This document shows, in pieces, positions 44,011 through 52,615 of a stretch of 64,000 nucleotides of DNA. This stretch comes from CAUYXS01 sp965248495 (GTDB lineage Bacteria > Chloroflexota > Dehalococcoidia > Lucifugimonadales > Australimonadaceae), in the NCBI GenBank assembly GCA_965248495.1, contig CBDFJL010000003.1, positions 496,001 to 560,000 on the forward strand. The letters run 5' to 3'. Each line of letters begins with the position of its first letter. Positions within the stretch are counted from its first letter, which is position 1. A program made the position numbers and the translations under genes. The notes beneath the pieces were generated by a model. That model saw nothing but the letters and a program-made list of their open reading frames with translations. It searched no databases and had not been told where the DNA came from.

Positions 44011-44846
44011 CTACTTGACGAACTTGAGCTCGTCGGTCGTCAGGAACTTGCGCACGACCCGGCTGAACTCGGGCAGCGCGAAGCCCATCGAACTGTGGTC
44101 GCCACCGTAGGCAACGGACAGGCGGGCATTCGGCGCAAGCCAAAAGGCCTCGATGCCGTACCGCACACGTATGCCCGAGTTGTCGTCGCCCCAGCAGACG
44201 AGGATGGGGAGCTGCATCGCAGGCAGGAACCGGCGGAGGCTGTACTGGTCACGCACCTCCTCGTTCGTGATGAAGCGCTGGATAGCCTCGTAAGCCTCCT
44301 TTCGGCCCGGCAGACGCGAGCGCCGGTACAGCTCCTCGACCTGCGCGTCGGTGATCGGCTCGTAGTCGGTCCACTCGCGCCACAGGTGCGTGCGCAGAGC
44401 TTCGCGTTCTGGGAGCACCAGCTCGCCGCCGGCCATTGACGGGAGCAGCGGGTTCAGCCCCGCCGCACCCACCAGAATCAGGCGCCGCACGCGGCGCGGG
44501 TGCGTGTAGGCGAAGAGCGCCGCGGTCCAGCCCCCCATGCTCTGCCCCACGATGTCGATCTCGTCCAGGCCGAGCTGGTCGCGAAAGTCGCGAATGGTCT
44601 CGACCCACATGGAGAAGGAATAACCGTCGGCTGGCAGATCGGACAGCCCCCAGCCGGGAGGTCCAGCGCATAGACGTGCGAATGCTCCGCCAAGGAGTCG
44701 ATGGCGACGGACCACTGGTCCGCGGAGATCGCCAGCGCCATGCCGTGTACGCAGACCAACGGGCGCCCCGCGCCCTTCTCGATGTAGCGGACGCTGTAGC
44801 CATTCGCGGTCACGTAGTGGTCTTCGATCTCCGGGCGCAACGCCAT
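44011..44846 (-). pseudogene. Alpha/beta hydrolase with a single-base frameshift
   Basis: The N-terminal part, MALRPEIEDHYVTANGYSVR then CVHGMALAISADQW and VYALDLP, and the C-terminal part, GWGLSDLPADGYSFS, GQSMGGWTAALFAYTHP (nucleophile Ser) and the final YGGDHSS, lie in different frames. They join at about 44655, where CTCCCGG would restore the frame as CTCCCCGG. Homology is otherwise complete at about 278 residues. Either a true frameshift or a homopolymer error. Likely role is ester or C-C bond hydrolysis in the neighbouring catabolic set. Confidence 0.8.
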
Positions 44847-44987
44847 GGGTTCCCCCTGAGGTGCTCCGTTCACTCGCCCCTTCACGAGGGCGGGCCGATT
44901 ATTCACCACCGGGTCACCGTCGGCCAACGTGGTGGCTTCGGGCGCTCCGAACGCGGCCTGGACCCGGGCGGGACGTGCGCAGGCCGG

Positions 44988-46211
44988 CTAGGGCGATGCG
45001 GTCTCCGCCGGGACCAGCGCCAGCTCCACCGGGCCGCCCTGGCCGTTGCCGGCTGCCACCGAGCCCTCGCCGCGCGCGTAGCGATTGCACATCTCGCGCC
45101 ATGCCAGCGGGAACGCGTCGGGGCGGTAGAGCGGCGTCGGCCCGTGCGGGCCTCTGCGACGGGCGCGGTCTGTCCCGTCGCGCACCATGACCTTGTCCTG
45201 GTCGTTGAAGCGCGCCTTGCGGACGGGCCGGGCCCAGGCGTGGTAGAGGGCGTTGATCCACAGGCGTTCCAACAGGTGGCGCGGCCAGTGGCAGCTCACC
45301 TGAAAGTACTGATAGTGGTCCTCGTCGATGGCGGTGTACCACTCGAAGTAGATGGCCCCCGGCAACGGGAAGTTCCGCACCCTCAGGTACCCCGGTAGGC
45401 GCATGCCGGTGACCGTCTGGACGCCGTGGTGGAACCGCTTGGGGGAGGGGTCGGCAGTCTCCATATTGGGCCGGAGGGCCCGCCACGGTCGGCGAGGCGG
45501 CCACGTGCCGAGGCCCTCATAGTCTGCGTGGGGTACCGGCGCCCCCACCCGCTCGATCAGGTACTCGCCGTCTGGGCCCTCGGCACCCCAAAACGGGTCC
45601 GCGCCCTCGTTGTAAGCGAACAGCTCCACCATCGCCAGGGCCAGCGAGTCCTTGTGCAGCATCTGAAAGTGGCCGCCGCCCGAGCCCTCGGCATGGTTGC
45701 GCCAGTTGCCGTACACCTGGCGGTGGCGGTACTTCACCATCGTGTCGTCGCGCAGCAGGAGGTACGGTACGTCGTCCTCCAGTGGCACCGGTGCGCCCGG
45801 TCCCATCCAGACCCAGACGATGCCCTTGCGCTGCTCGGTCGGGAACGTGCGGATACGCACCTTTCCAACCACCGGCGAATCGGGACCATCAGTCAGAGCG
45901 GCGACGCACCGTCCGTCATGCAGGTCGAAGGTCCAGCCATGGAACCGGCAGGCCAGCGTGTCGGTGCCAGGGAACTCGTCCTTGCCCAATGACAGGCGAG
46001 CGCCACGGTGTGGGCATTCGTCCTGCACCGCATAGACGTGCTTCCCGCGCCGGACGAGGGCGATGGGCTCGCCCAGCAGGACGATGCGCTTGGGCAGCCG
46101 TCCGACCTCGCGCTCACCGATAGCCGGATACCAGTAGTTGCGAAAGCCAAGGGCCGCGCGCTCGTAGAGCGTGCCGTCCGGAGGCGCAAAGTTGGCGTCG
46201 TGCTGCTGCAT
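44988..46211 (-). CDS. Rieske oxygenase-like alpha subunit lacking the bridging Asp
   Basis: 407 residues. The Rieske motifs are intact (Cys66/His68 in CPHRG, Cys88/His91 in CRFHGW). The catalytic region reads AEGSGGGHFQMLHKDS: two His (181, 186) remain, but the Asp that normally links the Rieske centre to the mononuclear iron of the next subunit is Gly178. LPGAIYFEWYTAIDEDHYQY is similar to the first Rieske gene. A TACACT box (46231-46236) lies upstream. Either a divergent oxygenase with another electron route or an altered activity. Confidence 0.85.
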   Translation of the reverse strand: MQQHDANFAPPDGTLYERAALGFRNYWYPAIGEREVGRLPKRIVLLGEPIALVRRGKHVYAVQDECPHRGARLSLGKDEFPGTDTLACRFHGWTFDLHDGRCVAALTDGPDSPVVGKVRIRTFPTEQRKGIVWVWMGPGAPVPLEDDVPYLLLRDDTMVKYRHRQVYGNWRNHAEGSGGGHFQMLHKDSLALAMVELFAYNEGADPFWGAEGPDGEYLIERVGAPVPHADYEGLGTWPPRRPWRALRPNMETADPSPKRFHHGVQTVTGMRLPGYLRVRNFPLPGAIYFEWYTAIDEDHYQYFQVSCHWPRHLLERLWINALYHAWARPVRKARFNDQDKVMVRDGTDRARRRGPHGPTPLYRPDAFPLAWREMCNRYARGEGSVAAGNGQGGPVELALVPAETASP

Positions 46212-46277
46212 CGGGACCGCTGAGGTCGGCAGTGTACTGCAACCAGTCCCACGCTCGCGGGCACCCTCGACACGTCG

Positions 46278-46676
46278 TCAGTGCGCCGTGTCCGGCTCGA
46301 GCTCTTCGATACCAACGACGTTGGCCCAGGCCTTCAGGCCCGCCCCGAAGCCGAGCCCGCCGATAAGCGCGAACACGGACTCCAGCGCTTCGAGCACCTC
46401 CTGCTCCGTCGCGCCGTGGGCGATGGCCTGACGGACGTGCGCAGCGATGTGGTCCGTATCGCTCCTGAGGGCCGCCAGCACGACCACCTGGCACAGCTCC
46501 TTGGTCTTGCGATCAAGCTCGCGCTCGTCGAGGTAGGTCTGCCCGATAAGGGCGTCGTAGCGTTCGACCCAGTCGGGGTCCGCCTGGACCATGAGCTTGT
46601 GGAAGCCGACCACGTAGCCGCGCCTCCGAAACAGCTCGTTGAGCCGAGCCTGCGCCTGTTGCCGCGCATCTGCCAT
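46278..46676 (-). CDS. Carboxymuconolactone decarboxylase-family protein
   Basis: 132 residues with ELDRKTKELCQVVVLAALRS, HIAAHVRQAIAHGATEQEVLEALE and a glycine-rich end, the CMD fold. The CxxC pair of AhpD peroxidases is absent, so a decarboxylase or dehalogenase-like role is more likely. ATG 46676 has GAGGAGG upstream. It lies 66 bases upstream of the second Rieske gene on the same strand, which has its own -10-like box. Confidence 0.83.
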   Translation of the reverse strand: MADARQQAQARLNELFRRRGYVVGFHKLMVQADPDWVERYDALIGQTYLDERELDRKTKELCQVVVLAALRSDTDHIAAHVRQAIAHGATEQEVLEALESVFALIGGLGFGAGLKAWANVVGIEELEPDTAH

Positions 46677-46736
46677 GCCTGTGCCTCCTCGCGTAGCGTC
46701 CGCCCAGCCTACCCTGCCGCGACGGCGCGCGGCGGG

Positions 46737-46742
46737 TAGAAT
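46737..46742 (+). promoter_or_regulatory. -10 box of the SMP-30 gene
   Basis: TAGAAT, 42 bases before ATG 46785, which has GAGGAGG as ribosome binding site. Confidence 0.35.
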
Positions 46743-46784
46743 TGCCACGCACATACGCCGGCCATTGGCACGAGGAGGTCATCC

Positions 46785-47672
46785 ATGCTCACTTTGGATC
46801 AGCGGCACTCAGACTTCGAGCGTATCGTCGGAGACGACCCGACGATGGAGCGTATCGCCGCCGGGTTCGGGTTTACTGAAGGGCCGCTCTGGCGCGGCGA
46901 CCACCTGCTGTTCTCCGACATCCCGCACAGCCGCATCGTGCGCTGGGAGCAGCAGCCCGAGGGCCCGGAGGTGACGACGTTCCGCGCGCCCACCGGCAAC
47001 GCCAACGGTCACACGCTGGACCGGCAGGGGCGCCTCGTGTCGTGCGAGCACTCCGCGCGCCGGGTCAGCCGGACCGAGGCCGACGGTAGCGTCGTCACGC
47101 TCGCAGACGCCTTCGAGGGCAAGCGGCTGAACAGCCCCAACGACGTGGTCGTGCGGTCCGACGGCGCGCTCTACTTCACCGACCCGCCGTATGGCCTGCC
47201 CAACATGACTGAGGGCAAGGAGCTCGCCTTCCAGGGTGTGTATCGCCTGGACGCGGACGGGAGCGGGCCCCACCTGGTGGTCGACGGCTTCGAGCGTCCC
47301 AACGGCCTGGCCTTCTCTCCCGACGAATCGCGGCTCTACGTGGCCGACACGCCGCGCAGCCATGTGCGCGCCTTCGACGTCGCGGCCGACGGCTCGATCA
47401 GCGGCGGCGAGGTCTTCGCCGAGCTCAGGGGCAAGGAGGGGGAGATCGGCGGTCCCGACGGGATGAAGGTCGACGTCGAGGGCAACCTCTATTGCACGGC
47501 TCAGGGAGGGGTTTGGGTGCTGACCGCGGGTGGGACGGTCCTCGGGCGCATCATTCTGCCCGAACAGCCGGCCAACTGCGGCTGGGGTGGGGACGACTGG
47601 CGAACGCTCTACGTGACGGCGCGCACGGGTGTCTACCGAGTTGCGCTTCAGGTGCCGGGGATCCCGGTCTAG
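46785..47672 (+). CDS. SMP-30/gluconolactonase-family lactonase
   Basis: 295-residue beta-propeller: FTEGPLWRGDHLLFSDIPHS, GNANGHTLDRQGRLVSCEHS, LNSPNDVVVRSDGALYFTDP and GFERPNGLAFSPDESRLYVA carry the Glu, Asn and Asp ligands of the metal site. Hydrolyses sugar or organic lactones. In this neighbourhood it may act on a lactone product of ring cleavage; this is inference. Confidence 0.9.
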   Translation: MLTLDQRHSDFERIVGDDPTMERIAAGFGFTEGPLWRGDHLLFSDIPHSRIVRWEQQPEGPEVTTFRAPTGNANGHTLDRQGRLVSCEHSARRVSRTEADGSVVTLADAFEGKRLNSPNDVVVRSDGALYFTDPPYGLPNMTEGKELAFQGVYRLDADGSGPHLVVDGFERPNGLAFSPDESRLYVADTPRSHVRAFDVAADGSISGGEVFAELRGKEGEIGGPDGMKVDVEGNLYCTAQGGVWVLTAGGTVLGRIILPEQPANCGWGGDDWRTLYVTARTGVYRVALQVPGIPV

Positions 47673-47679
47673 CGTGGGC

Positions 47680-47753
47680 TGGCTGGGGATCAAGGATTCG
47701 AACCTTGCCTACGTGAGTCAGAGTCACGCGTTCTACCGCTAAACTAATCCCCA
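47680..47753 (-). tRNA. tRNA-Gln (CTG)
   Basis: Minus-strand cloverleaf: acceptor TGGGGAT/ATCCCCA, anticodon stem CGTGA/TCACG around CTCTGAC with anticodon CTG, T arm CAAGG-TTCGAAT-CCTTG, discriminator G and encoded CCA. Confidence 0.94.
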
Positions 47754-48071
47754 GCGAACGCACTACAGTCTAGCAAACAGGCTAACAAACGGGTTCGCGG
47801 CGCCAACGGCGCTCACACGAACCCGCGCATCAGCAACAGGCGCAGCGGGACGGGTCGGGCCGGAACAACCGACTCCAACGTCAGCACTCGGCCGAGGTAG
47901 CTGCTGGCAATTCGCGCCATATGAAGCGGGCGGCGCTCTGCACGTGTGCTGGGTACAATCCCGCCAGCCTCCGGTGGTCACGGCCCGCGGGGTTCCACGC
48001 TCGCGCAGAACGAGGTTCTGCCCACCCGCACCGCCCCGGCGCGTGGCTTGGCGTGGCTCGCGAAGGACTTG
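47754..48071. other. Intergenic stretch without a gene
   Basis: No coding region supported. Upstream of tRNA-Gln it holds a hairpin (CGGGTTCG/CGAACCCG, about 47789-47825) and the two ends of a dispersed repeat (47844-47870 and 48005-48041). A TACAAT at 47954 looks like an orphan -10 box. Confidence 0.5.
47844..48041. repeat. Dispersed GC-rich inverted-repeat element, copy 3
   Basis: The left end is AGCGGGACGGGTCGGGCCGG then AACAACC. The right end, reversed, is CCGGGGCGGTGCGGGTGGGC then AGAACCTCGTTCTGC, nearly identical to the left end of copy 1 at 15276. Confidence 0.45.
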
Positions 48072-49598
48072 CTAGCAGGCGATGGGTATGGCGCCAAGGA
48101 AGTAGTCGGCCGAGGTGAGGCGCTTCATCACGCGCTCTCTGCCGAGTACCTCCATGGTGTCGAAGAGCGGCGGCGCCGCCTCGCTGCCGGTGATGGCCAC
48201 GCGGATGGCACCGAACAGCTGGCCCGCCTTGAGCTCCAGCTCCTCGGCCAGCGCGCGGTAGGCCGACTCCAGCGTCGGCGCGTCCCAGCGCTCGATGGCC
48301 TCGGCAGTCGCCAGCACGCGCTTCATCGCATCGCGCGTGTCGTCGCGCACCATGCCCTTCTGGATGATCTTGATGGGGTTGTACTTCGGTTGCTCCACGA
48401 AGAAGAAGGCGAGCAGGTCAGGCGCCTCGGTCAGGTGCTTGAGGCGCTCCTGCTCAAGCAACAGGATGCGCAGTAGGTAGTCCCTGTCGATGGGGCGCTC
48501 GACGTCGTGGGGCAACCCCCGCTCCAGGAGCGGCAGCAGCTCGCCCGCCAGGTCTTCCAGCGTCATGGCTCTCATGTAGACACCGTTGAACCAGTCCAGC
48601 TTTTGGATGTCGAATACCGCCGGTGACGATGCAATCCGGTCCAGGCCGAAGTTGGCGAGCAGCGTCTCCCGCGTCATGACGTCCGTGTGGTCGTCCAGCG
48701 ACCAGCCCAGCAGGACGAGGAAGTTCACCATGGCGTCGGGCAGGTAACCGCCGTCTCGGAACTCGAGCGTCGCCGCCGCGCCGTGGCGCTTCGAGAGCTT
48801 CGAGCGATCGGGGCCCAGAATGATCGGCACGTGGGCCATCACCGGCATGGCGTAACCCAGCGCCTCGTAGAGCTTCTGGTGGCGTGGGAGGCTCGGCAGC
48901 CACTCCTCGCCCCGCAGCACGTGGGTGATGTCCATCACGTGGTCATCGACGACGTGGGCGAGGTGGTAGGTGGGGAAGCCGTCCGACTTCAGGATCACGA
49001 AGTCGTCCAGCAGGCCCAGGTCGAACTCGACCGCGCCGCGGATGGCGTCGTTGACAACCAGCTTCCCCTCCAGCGGCATGGCGAAGCGGACCACGGGGTT
49101 CGGGTTCTCGACGGCGCACGCTTGGCGCTCGTCCGCGCTCAGGTTCCGGCAGCGTCGGTCGTAGCGCGGCGGCTCCTTGCGGGCCTGCTGCTCCTTGCGC
49201 ATGGCGTCGAGCCGCTCGGGCGTGCAGTAGCAGAGGTAGGCCTTCTCCTCGGCGAGCAGGCTGTCCACGGGGCCCTGGTACAGACCCATGGCCTGGCGCT
49301 CGGACTGGACGTACGGTGCGTAGGGCCCGCCGACCTCCGGCCCCTCGTCCCAGTCGAGCCCCAGCCAGCGCAGCGCCTCCATGATGCGCTTCGTCGCACC
49401 GGGCACCTCGCGGGCCCGGTCCGTGTCCTCGATGCGCAGGATGAAGGAGCCGCCGGTCCCGCGCGCCAACAGCCAGTCGAACAGGGCCGTGCGTATGTTG
49501 CCGACGTGCGGGTCGCCCGTGGGGCTCGGCGCGTATCTGACACGCACGGGCCCTCGGGGTGCCTTGTTACTGGCCGTGGCCTCTTTCGTGGTCGCCAT
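48072..49598 (-). CDS. gltX: Glutamyl-tRNA synthetase
   Basis: 508 residues. The HIGH-type motif is YAPSPTGDPHVGNIRTALF, KMSKS is SKLSKRHG, and ILRIEDTDRAREVPG and YHLAHVVDDHVMDITHVLRG are typical of GluRS. Whether it also charges tRNA-Gln cannot be told. Full length. ATG 49598 has TAGACT six bases upstream and no ribosome binding site. Confidence 0.95.
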   Translation of the reverse strand: MATTKEATASNKAPRGPVRVRYAPSPTGDPHVGNIRTALFDWLLARGTGGSFILRIEDTDRAREVPGATKRIMEALRWLGLDWDEGPEVGGPYAPYVQSERQAMGLYQGPVDSLLAEEKAYLCYCTPERLDAMRKEQQARKEPPRYDRRCRNLSADERQACAVENPNPVVRFAMPLEGKLVVNDAIRGAVEFDLGLLDDFVILKSDGFPTYHLAHVVDDHVMDITHVLRGEEWLPSLPRHQKLYEALGYAMPVMAHVPIILGPDRSKLSKRHGAAATLEFRDGGYLPDAMVNFLVLLGWSLDDHTDVMTRETLLANFGLDRIASSPAVFDIQKLDWFNGVYMRAMTLEDLAGELLPLLERGLPHDVERPIDRDYLLRILLLEQERLKHLTEAPDLLAFFFVEQPKYNPIKIIQKGMVRDDTRDAMKRVLATAEAIERWDAPTLESAYRALAEELELKAGQLFGAIRVAITGSEAAPPLFDTMEVLGRERVMKRLTSADYFLGAIPIAC

Positions 49599-49602
49599 GG
49601 GG

Positions 49603-50544
49603 TCAGTCTAGCGCATCGAGCGCGGCGCTCAGATCGTCGGGAAGGGGCGCCTCGAACTCACGCCACTCCGTCTCCTCGGGCGGGAGCCAAAGCCCGAGCC
49701 GGACGGCGTGCAGAAAGTGGCGCCCCACCAGCGACGACGGCTTGCCGTACAACGTGTCGCCCACCAGCGGGTGGCCGAGGTAGGCCAGGTGCACGCGTAT
49801 CTGGTGCGTGCGCCCCGTGATGGGGTACGCCTCCAGCAGGGTGCATCCACGCTCGCCTTCCATTTGCCAGGCCGGGTAGCGGCGCAGCACACGATATCGC
49901 GTCACCGCCGCCCTGCCCCCCTCGACGACGGCCATGCGCTGGCGATGATTGCGGTGGCGTGCGATGGGGGCATCGACCTCGCCTTCGTCGCGCCGCAGGA
50001 GGCCAGAGGCCAGCGCCACGTAGGTCTTGGCGGTCCGCCGGTCCTTGAGCTGGCCGCTGAGGCTCGCGTGGGCCGCATCGGTCTTGGCAACGACGATGAG
50101 GCCCGAGGTGTCCTTGTCGAGGCGGTGCACGATGCCCGGCCGCTGCTCCCCGCCCACGCCGTGGATGCCGGGCACCAGGGCCAGCACGGCGTTGACCAGC
50201 GTGCGATCAGGGTGTCCAGGTCCTGGGTGCACGGTGAGGCCGGCCGGTTTGTCGATGACCAGCATGTGCTCGTCCTCGTAGACGACGCCAACGGGAATGT
50301 CCTGCGCGGCCAGGCTCGTGGGCGCCGGCGGGGGCACGATGACCTCGACCGCGTCTCCCGCGTGGACCGGCGCCGAGGGTCTGGCCGGCGAGCCGTTCAG
50401 CGTCACGAATCCGTCACGGACGAGCGCGGCGCAACGGGACCGGCTCAGGTCGGGGCAGCAACGCGCGACGAAGCGGTCGAGTCGCTCGGCCGACGCGTCG
50501 GCGACGAACAGGCGGGGGGCGCTACCGGCTATCGGGGTCGTCAT
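49603..50544 (-). CDS. RluA/RluD-family 23S rRNA pseudouridine synthase
   Basis: 313 residues. An S4 RNA-binding domain at the N-terminus (ERLDRFVARCCPDLSRSRC, LNGSPARPSAPVHAGDAVEV) is followed by the catalytic domain with GIVHRLDKDTSGLIVVAK, where Asp is the nucleophile, and ITGRTHQIRVHLAYLGHP. ATG 50544 lies inside the end of lspA (23-base overlap), so the two are coupled. The RluD-type target is likely but not proven. Confidence 0.92.
   Translation of the reverse strand: MTTPIAGSAPRLFVADASAERLDRFVARCCPDLSRSRCAALVRDGFVTLNGSPARPSAPVHAGDAVEVIVPPPAPTSLAAQDIPVGVVYEDEHMLVIDKPAGLTVHPGPGHPDRTLVNAVLALVPGIHGVGGEQRPGIVHRLDKDTSGLIVVAKTDAAHASLSGQLKDRRTAKTYVALASGLLRRDEGEVDAPIARHRNHRQRMAVVEGGRAAVTRYRVLRRYPAWQMEGERGCTLLEAYPITGRTHQIRVHLAYLGHPLVGDTLYGKPSSLVGRHFLHAVRLGLWLPPEETEWREFEAPLPDDLSAALDALD
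49605..49610 (-). promoter_or_regulatory. Leaderless -10 box of gltX
   Basis: TAGACT on the minus strand, six bases, then ATG 49598. It lies within the 3' end of the upstream pseudouridine synthase gene. Confidence 0.45.
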
Positions 50545-51127
50545 GCCCAACCACGGTCGTCTCGCCCGGCCCCGCGGCGCTGACGCCGGGGTCGGGCCTG
50601 TCAGACTCATGTGACTCATTGGACTTATTGGACTCAAGGGGGCGCTCGCGGGCGAACAGCGCGGTGGTGGCGAGGATGATCACTCCGACGACGATGGCCG
50701 AATCGGCGACGTTGAAGATGTACCAGGGGCCAATGTCGATGAAGTCGGTGACGTGGCCGTTCACCAGGCGGTCGACGAGGTTCCCCGCGGCTCCCGCGAG
50801 CATCAGCGCCAGGCTCGATCGCACCAACGTGCGCTGTTCGGCAGCGCGGAAGAACCAGAGGATGAGAGCGATACCGCCCACAGACGCGGCTGTCAGTACC
50901 AGATTCTGGCCCCCGAAGAGTCCGAACGCGCTGCCGGAGTTCGCCGCCCGCGTGATGCGGAAGAATCCCTCGCGGGGCCACGACTCGCCCAGCACGAGCG
51001 CCTGGGTGACGGCGAGCTTGGTGAGCTGGTCGAGGGCGAGGACGGCGGCGACCAGCGCAAGGACATAGGCGTTACGGCTGAGAAATGCGACCACGGCGAC
51101 GCTCACCAGTGTAGCAGCGCCCGCCAT
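50522..51127 (-). CDS. lspA: Lipoprotein signal peptidase
   Basis: 201 residues, four membrane helices. Conserved blocks: LALDQLTKLAV, NSGSAFGLFG, GAAGNLVDRL and DFIDIG...FNVADSAI with the two catalytic Asp. A hydrophilic tail of about 45 residues (SNKSNESHES and beyond) extends past the usual end. Removes signal peptides of lipoproteins such as the TolB-like protein. ATG 51127 chosen; the longer frame upstream has no support. Confidence 0.92.
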   Translation of the reverse strand: MAGAATLVSVAVVAFLSRNAYVLALVAAVLALDQLTKLAVTQALVLGESWPREGFFRITRAANSGSAFGLFGGQNLVLTAASVGGIALILWFFRAAEQRTLVRSSLALMLAGAAGNLVDRLVNGHVTDFIDIGPWYIFNVADSAIVVGVIILATTALFARERPLESNKSNESHESDRPDPGVSAAGPGETTVVGHDDPDSR

Positions 51128-51138
51128 GAGAGCGGCGC

Positions 51139-51173
51139 AGCGGGGCGGTGGGTGGGAAGGAACCTCCTCACGA
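51139..51173. repeat. Single end of the dispersed GC-rich repeat
   Basis: AGCGGGGCGGTGGGTGGGAA then GGAACCTCCTCACGAG resembles the left ends of the elements at 15276 and 25654; no partner end found. It separates the lspA and threonine aldolase start regions. Confidence 0.35.
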
Positions 51174-51225
51174 GGTGCGAGCATGCACCGATCCCGTGTG
51201 CGGACGCCGAGCCGGCCCGGCGCGG

Positions 51226-51231
51226 TAGAAT
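51226..51231 (+). promoter_or_regulatory. -10 box of the threonine aldolase gene
   Basis: TAGAAT, 23 bases before ATG 51255; GGAGGAA lies in between as ribosome binding site. Confidence 0.4.
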
Positions 51232-51254
51232 CGCCTCCGCCACGGAGGAACTTC

Positions 51255-52313
51255 ATGACCAACGCCACCACCCACGTCATCGACCTGCGCAGCGACACCG
51301 TCACCCAGCCCACGCCCGAGATGCGCCGCGCCATGGCGGAGGCTGAGCTTGGCGACGACGTCTACCGCGAGGACCCGACAGTAAACCGGCTTGAGGCCCT
51401 GGCCGCCGAAATCACGGGCAAGGAGTCCGGGCTCTTCGTCACCAGCGGGTCCATGGGCAACCTCGTCTCCGGCCTGGCGTGGTGCGACCGTGGCACCGAG
51501 GCCATCGTCGGTGCCGGCGCCCACATCCTGATAAACGAGGTCGGCAGCCTGGCGACGCTCGGCGGCGTGCAGATGCGCGCCGTGCCGACCGACGCTCGGG
51601 GCCTGCCGGACCCCGACGCCGTGGCCGCGGCCATCCGTCCGACGACGGGCTTTTTCCCGCGCACCGCGATGGTGGAGCTGGAGAACACGCACAACAGCGC
51701 CGGTGGCACGGCCTTGACTCTCGAGCAGATGCGCACCGTCGCCGACGTGGCCCACGGGCGCGAAGTGCCGGTGCATCTGGACGGCGCGCGGGTATTCGAT
51801 GCGGCGGTGGCCACCGGGACGCCCGTTGCGGAGCTGGCCGCCTGCGCCGACTCGCTCACCTTCTGTCTGTCCAAGGGGCTCGGGTGCCCCGTGGGCTCCG
51901 TCGTCTGCGGCACCGAAGAGTTCGTCGCCAAGGCCCGGCGCATGCGCAAGCTCGTCGGGGGCGGCATGCGGCAGGCGGGGGTGCTGGCCGCCGCCGGCAT
52001 CTGGGCCCTTGAGCACATGGTCGATCGCCTGGCTGAGGACCATGCCAACGCGCGGCGCCTGGTGGACGGTCTGCGGCAGCTACCGGGCATCGAGGTGCGA
52101 GCCGGGACGGTCGAGACCAACATGGTCTACCTGTCGCCGATGGGAATGACGGCCGAGGCGTTCATCGCCGGCCTGCGGGAGCGCGGCGTGCTGTGCGGCG
52201 GGGGCTACGGACGCGTGCGCATGGTGACGCACTACGGCATCAACGCGGAGGACGTGGACGAGGCGCTGGACATCATCGGCGCGATGGCCCGGGAGGGCGT
52301 GAGCGCGGGCTAG
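51255..52313 (+). CDS. ltaE: Low-specificity L-threonine aldolase
   Basis: 352-residue PLP enzyme that splits threonine and allo-threonine to glycine and acetaldehyde. DLRSDTVTQPTPEMRRAM at the start, ELENTHNSAGG, HLDGARVFDAAVATG and the PLP-lysine motif CLSKGLGCPVGSVVCG are diagnostic. Start ATG 51255 is defined by its ribosome binding site. It converges with the transcription unit at 52318-52690. Confidence 0.94.
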   Translation: MTNATTHVIDLRSDTVTQPTPEMRRAMAEAELGDDVYREDPTVNRLEALAAEITGKESGLFVTSGSMGNLVSGLAWCDRGTEAIVGAGAHILINEVGSLATLGGVQMRAVPTDARGLPDPDAVAAAIRPTTGFFPRTAMVELENTHNSAGGTALTLEQMRTVADVAHGREVPVHLDGARVFDAAVATGTPVAELAACADSLTFCLSKGLGCPVGSVVCGTEEFVAKARRMRKLVGGGMRQAGVLAAAGIWALEHMVDRLAEDHANARRLVDGLRQLPGIEVRAGTVETNMVYLSPMGMTAEAFIAGLRERGVLCGGGYGRVRMVTHYGINAEDVDEALDIIGAMAREGVSAG

Positions 52314-52318
52314 GGCAA

Positions 52319-52363
52319 CACAAAAGCCGGAGCGACCTTGCGATCTCTCCGGCTGGTTTGTGT
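52319..52363 (-). terminator. Intrinsic terminator of the small transcription unit
   Basis: On the minus strand AGCCGGAG and CTCCGGCT form a perfect stem followed by TTTTGTGT; outer ACACAAA and TTTGTGT extend the pairing. On the plus strand the same hairpin could end the ltaE message. Confidence 0.65.
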
Positions 52364-52537
52364 CCCGCCCCTTGGGTAGGACTTGCCGCTTGCCCCGTGG
52401 CCGCTCCCGGACATACGTCCGGATTTTGGTGGTGCGTCCCGATCACATCGGGACGGGCTCTGCCACGCTCTCCTGCAATTCGCGGAGCTTGCGGCTACTG
52501 GCTGCCCCTATCGGGGTCCCTCGCCCGCTTCCAGGCC

Positions 52538-52615
52538 TTACAGGTAGCCTCGGTAGGAGCGCACCAGAGGCAGGTGCCACCGGTGGTTGACTACGAAGAG
52601 CAGTCGGTTACGCAT
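52538..52615 (-). CDS. 25-residue peptide with perfect Shine-Dalgarno
   Basis: ATG 52615 is preceded by AAGGAGGTG at ideal spacing. The peptide is MRNRLLFVVNHRWHLPLVRS then YRGYL. It is basic and aromatic, with no match known to me. It may be a leader peptide, a small toxin or an unannotated small protein. It lies 63 bases after the predicted transcription start, and about 170 bases of structured RNA follow it before the terminator. Confidence 0.45.
   Translation of the reverse strand: MRNRLLFVVNHRWHLPLVRSYRGYL

Noticed and set aside
47946..48476. 176-codon ORF starting near a TACAAT box
   Set aside because: Most of it is antisense to gltX and has no recognisable protein. The -10-like box may be chance.
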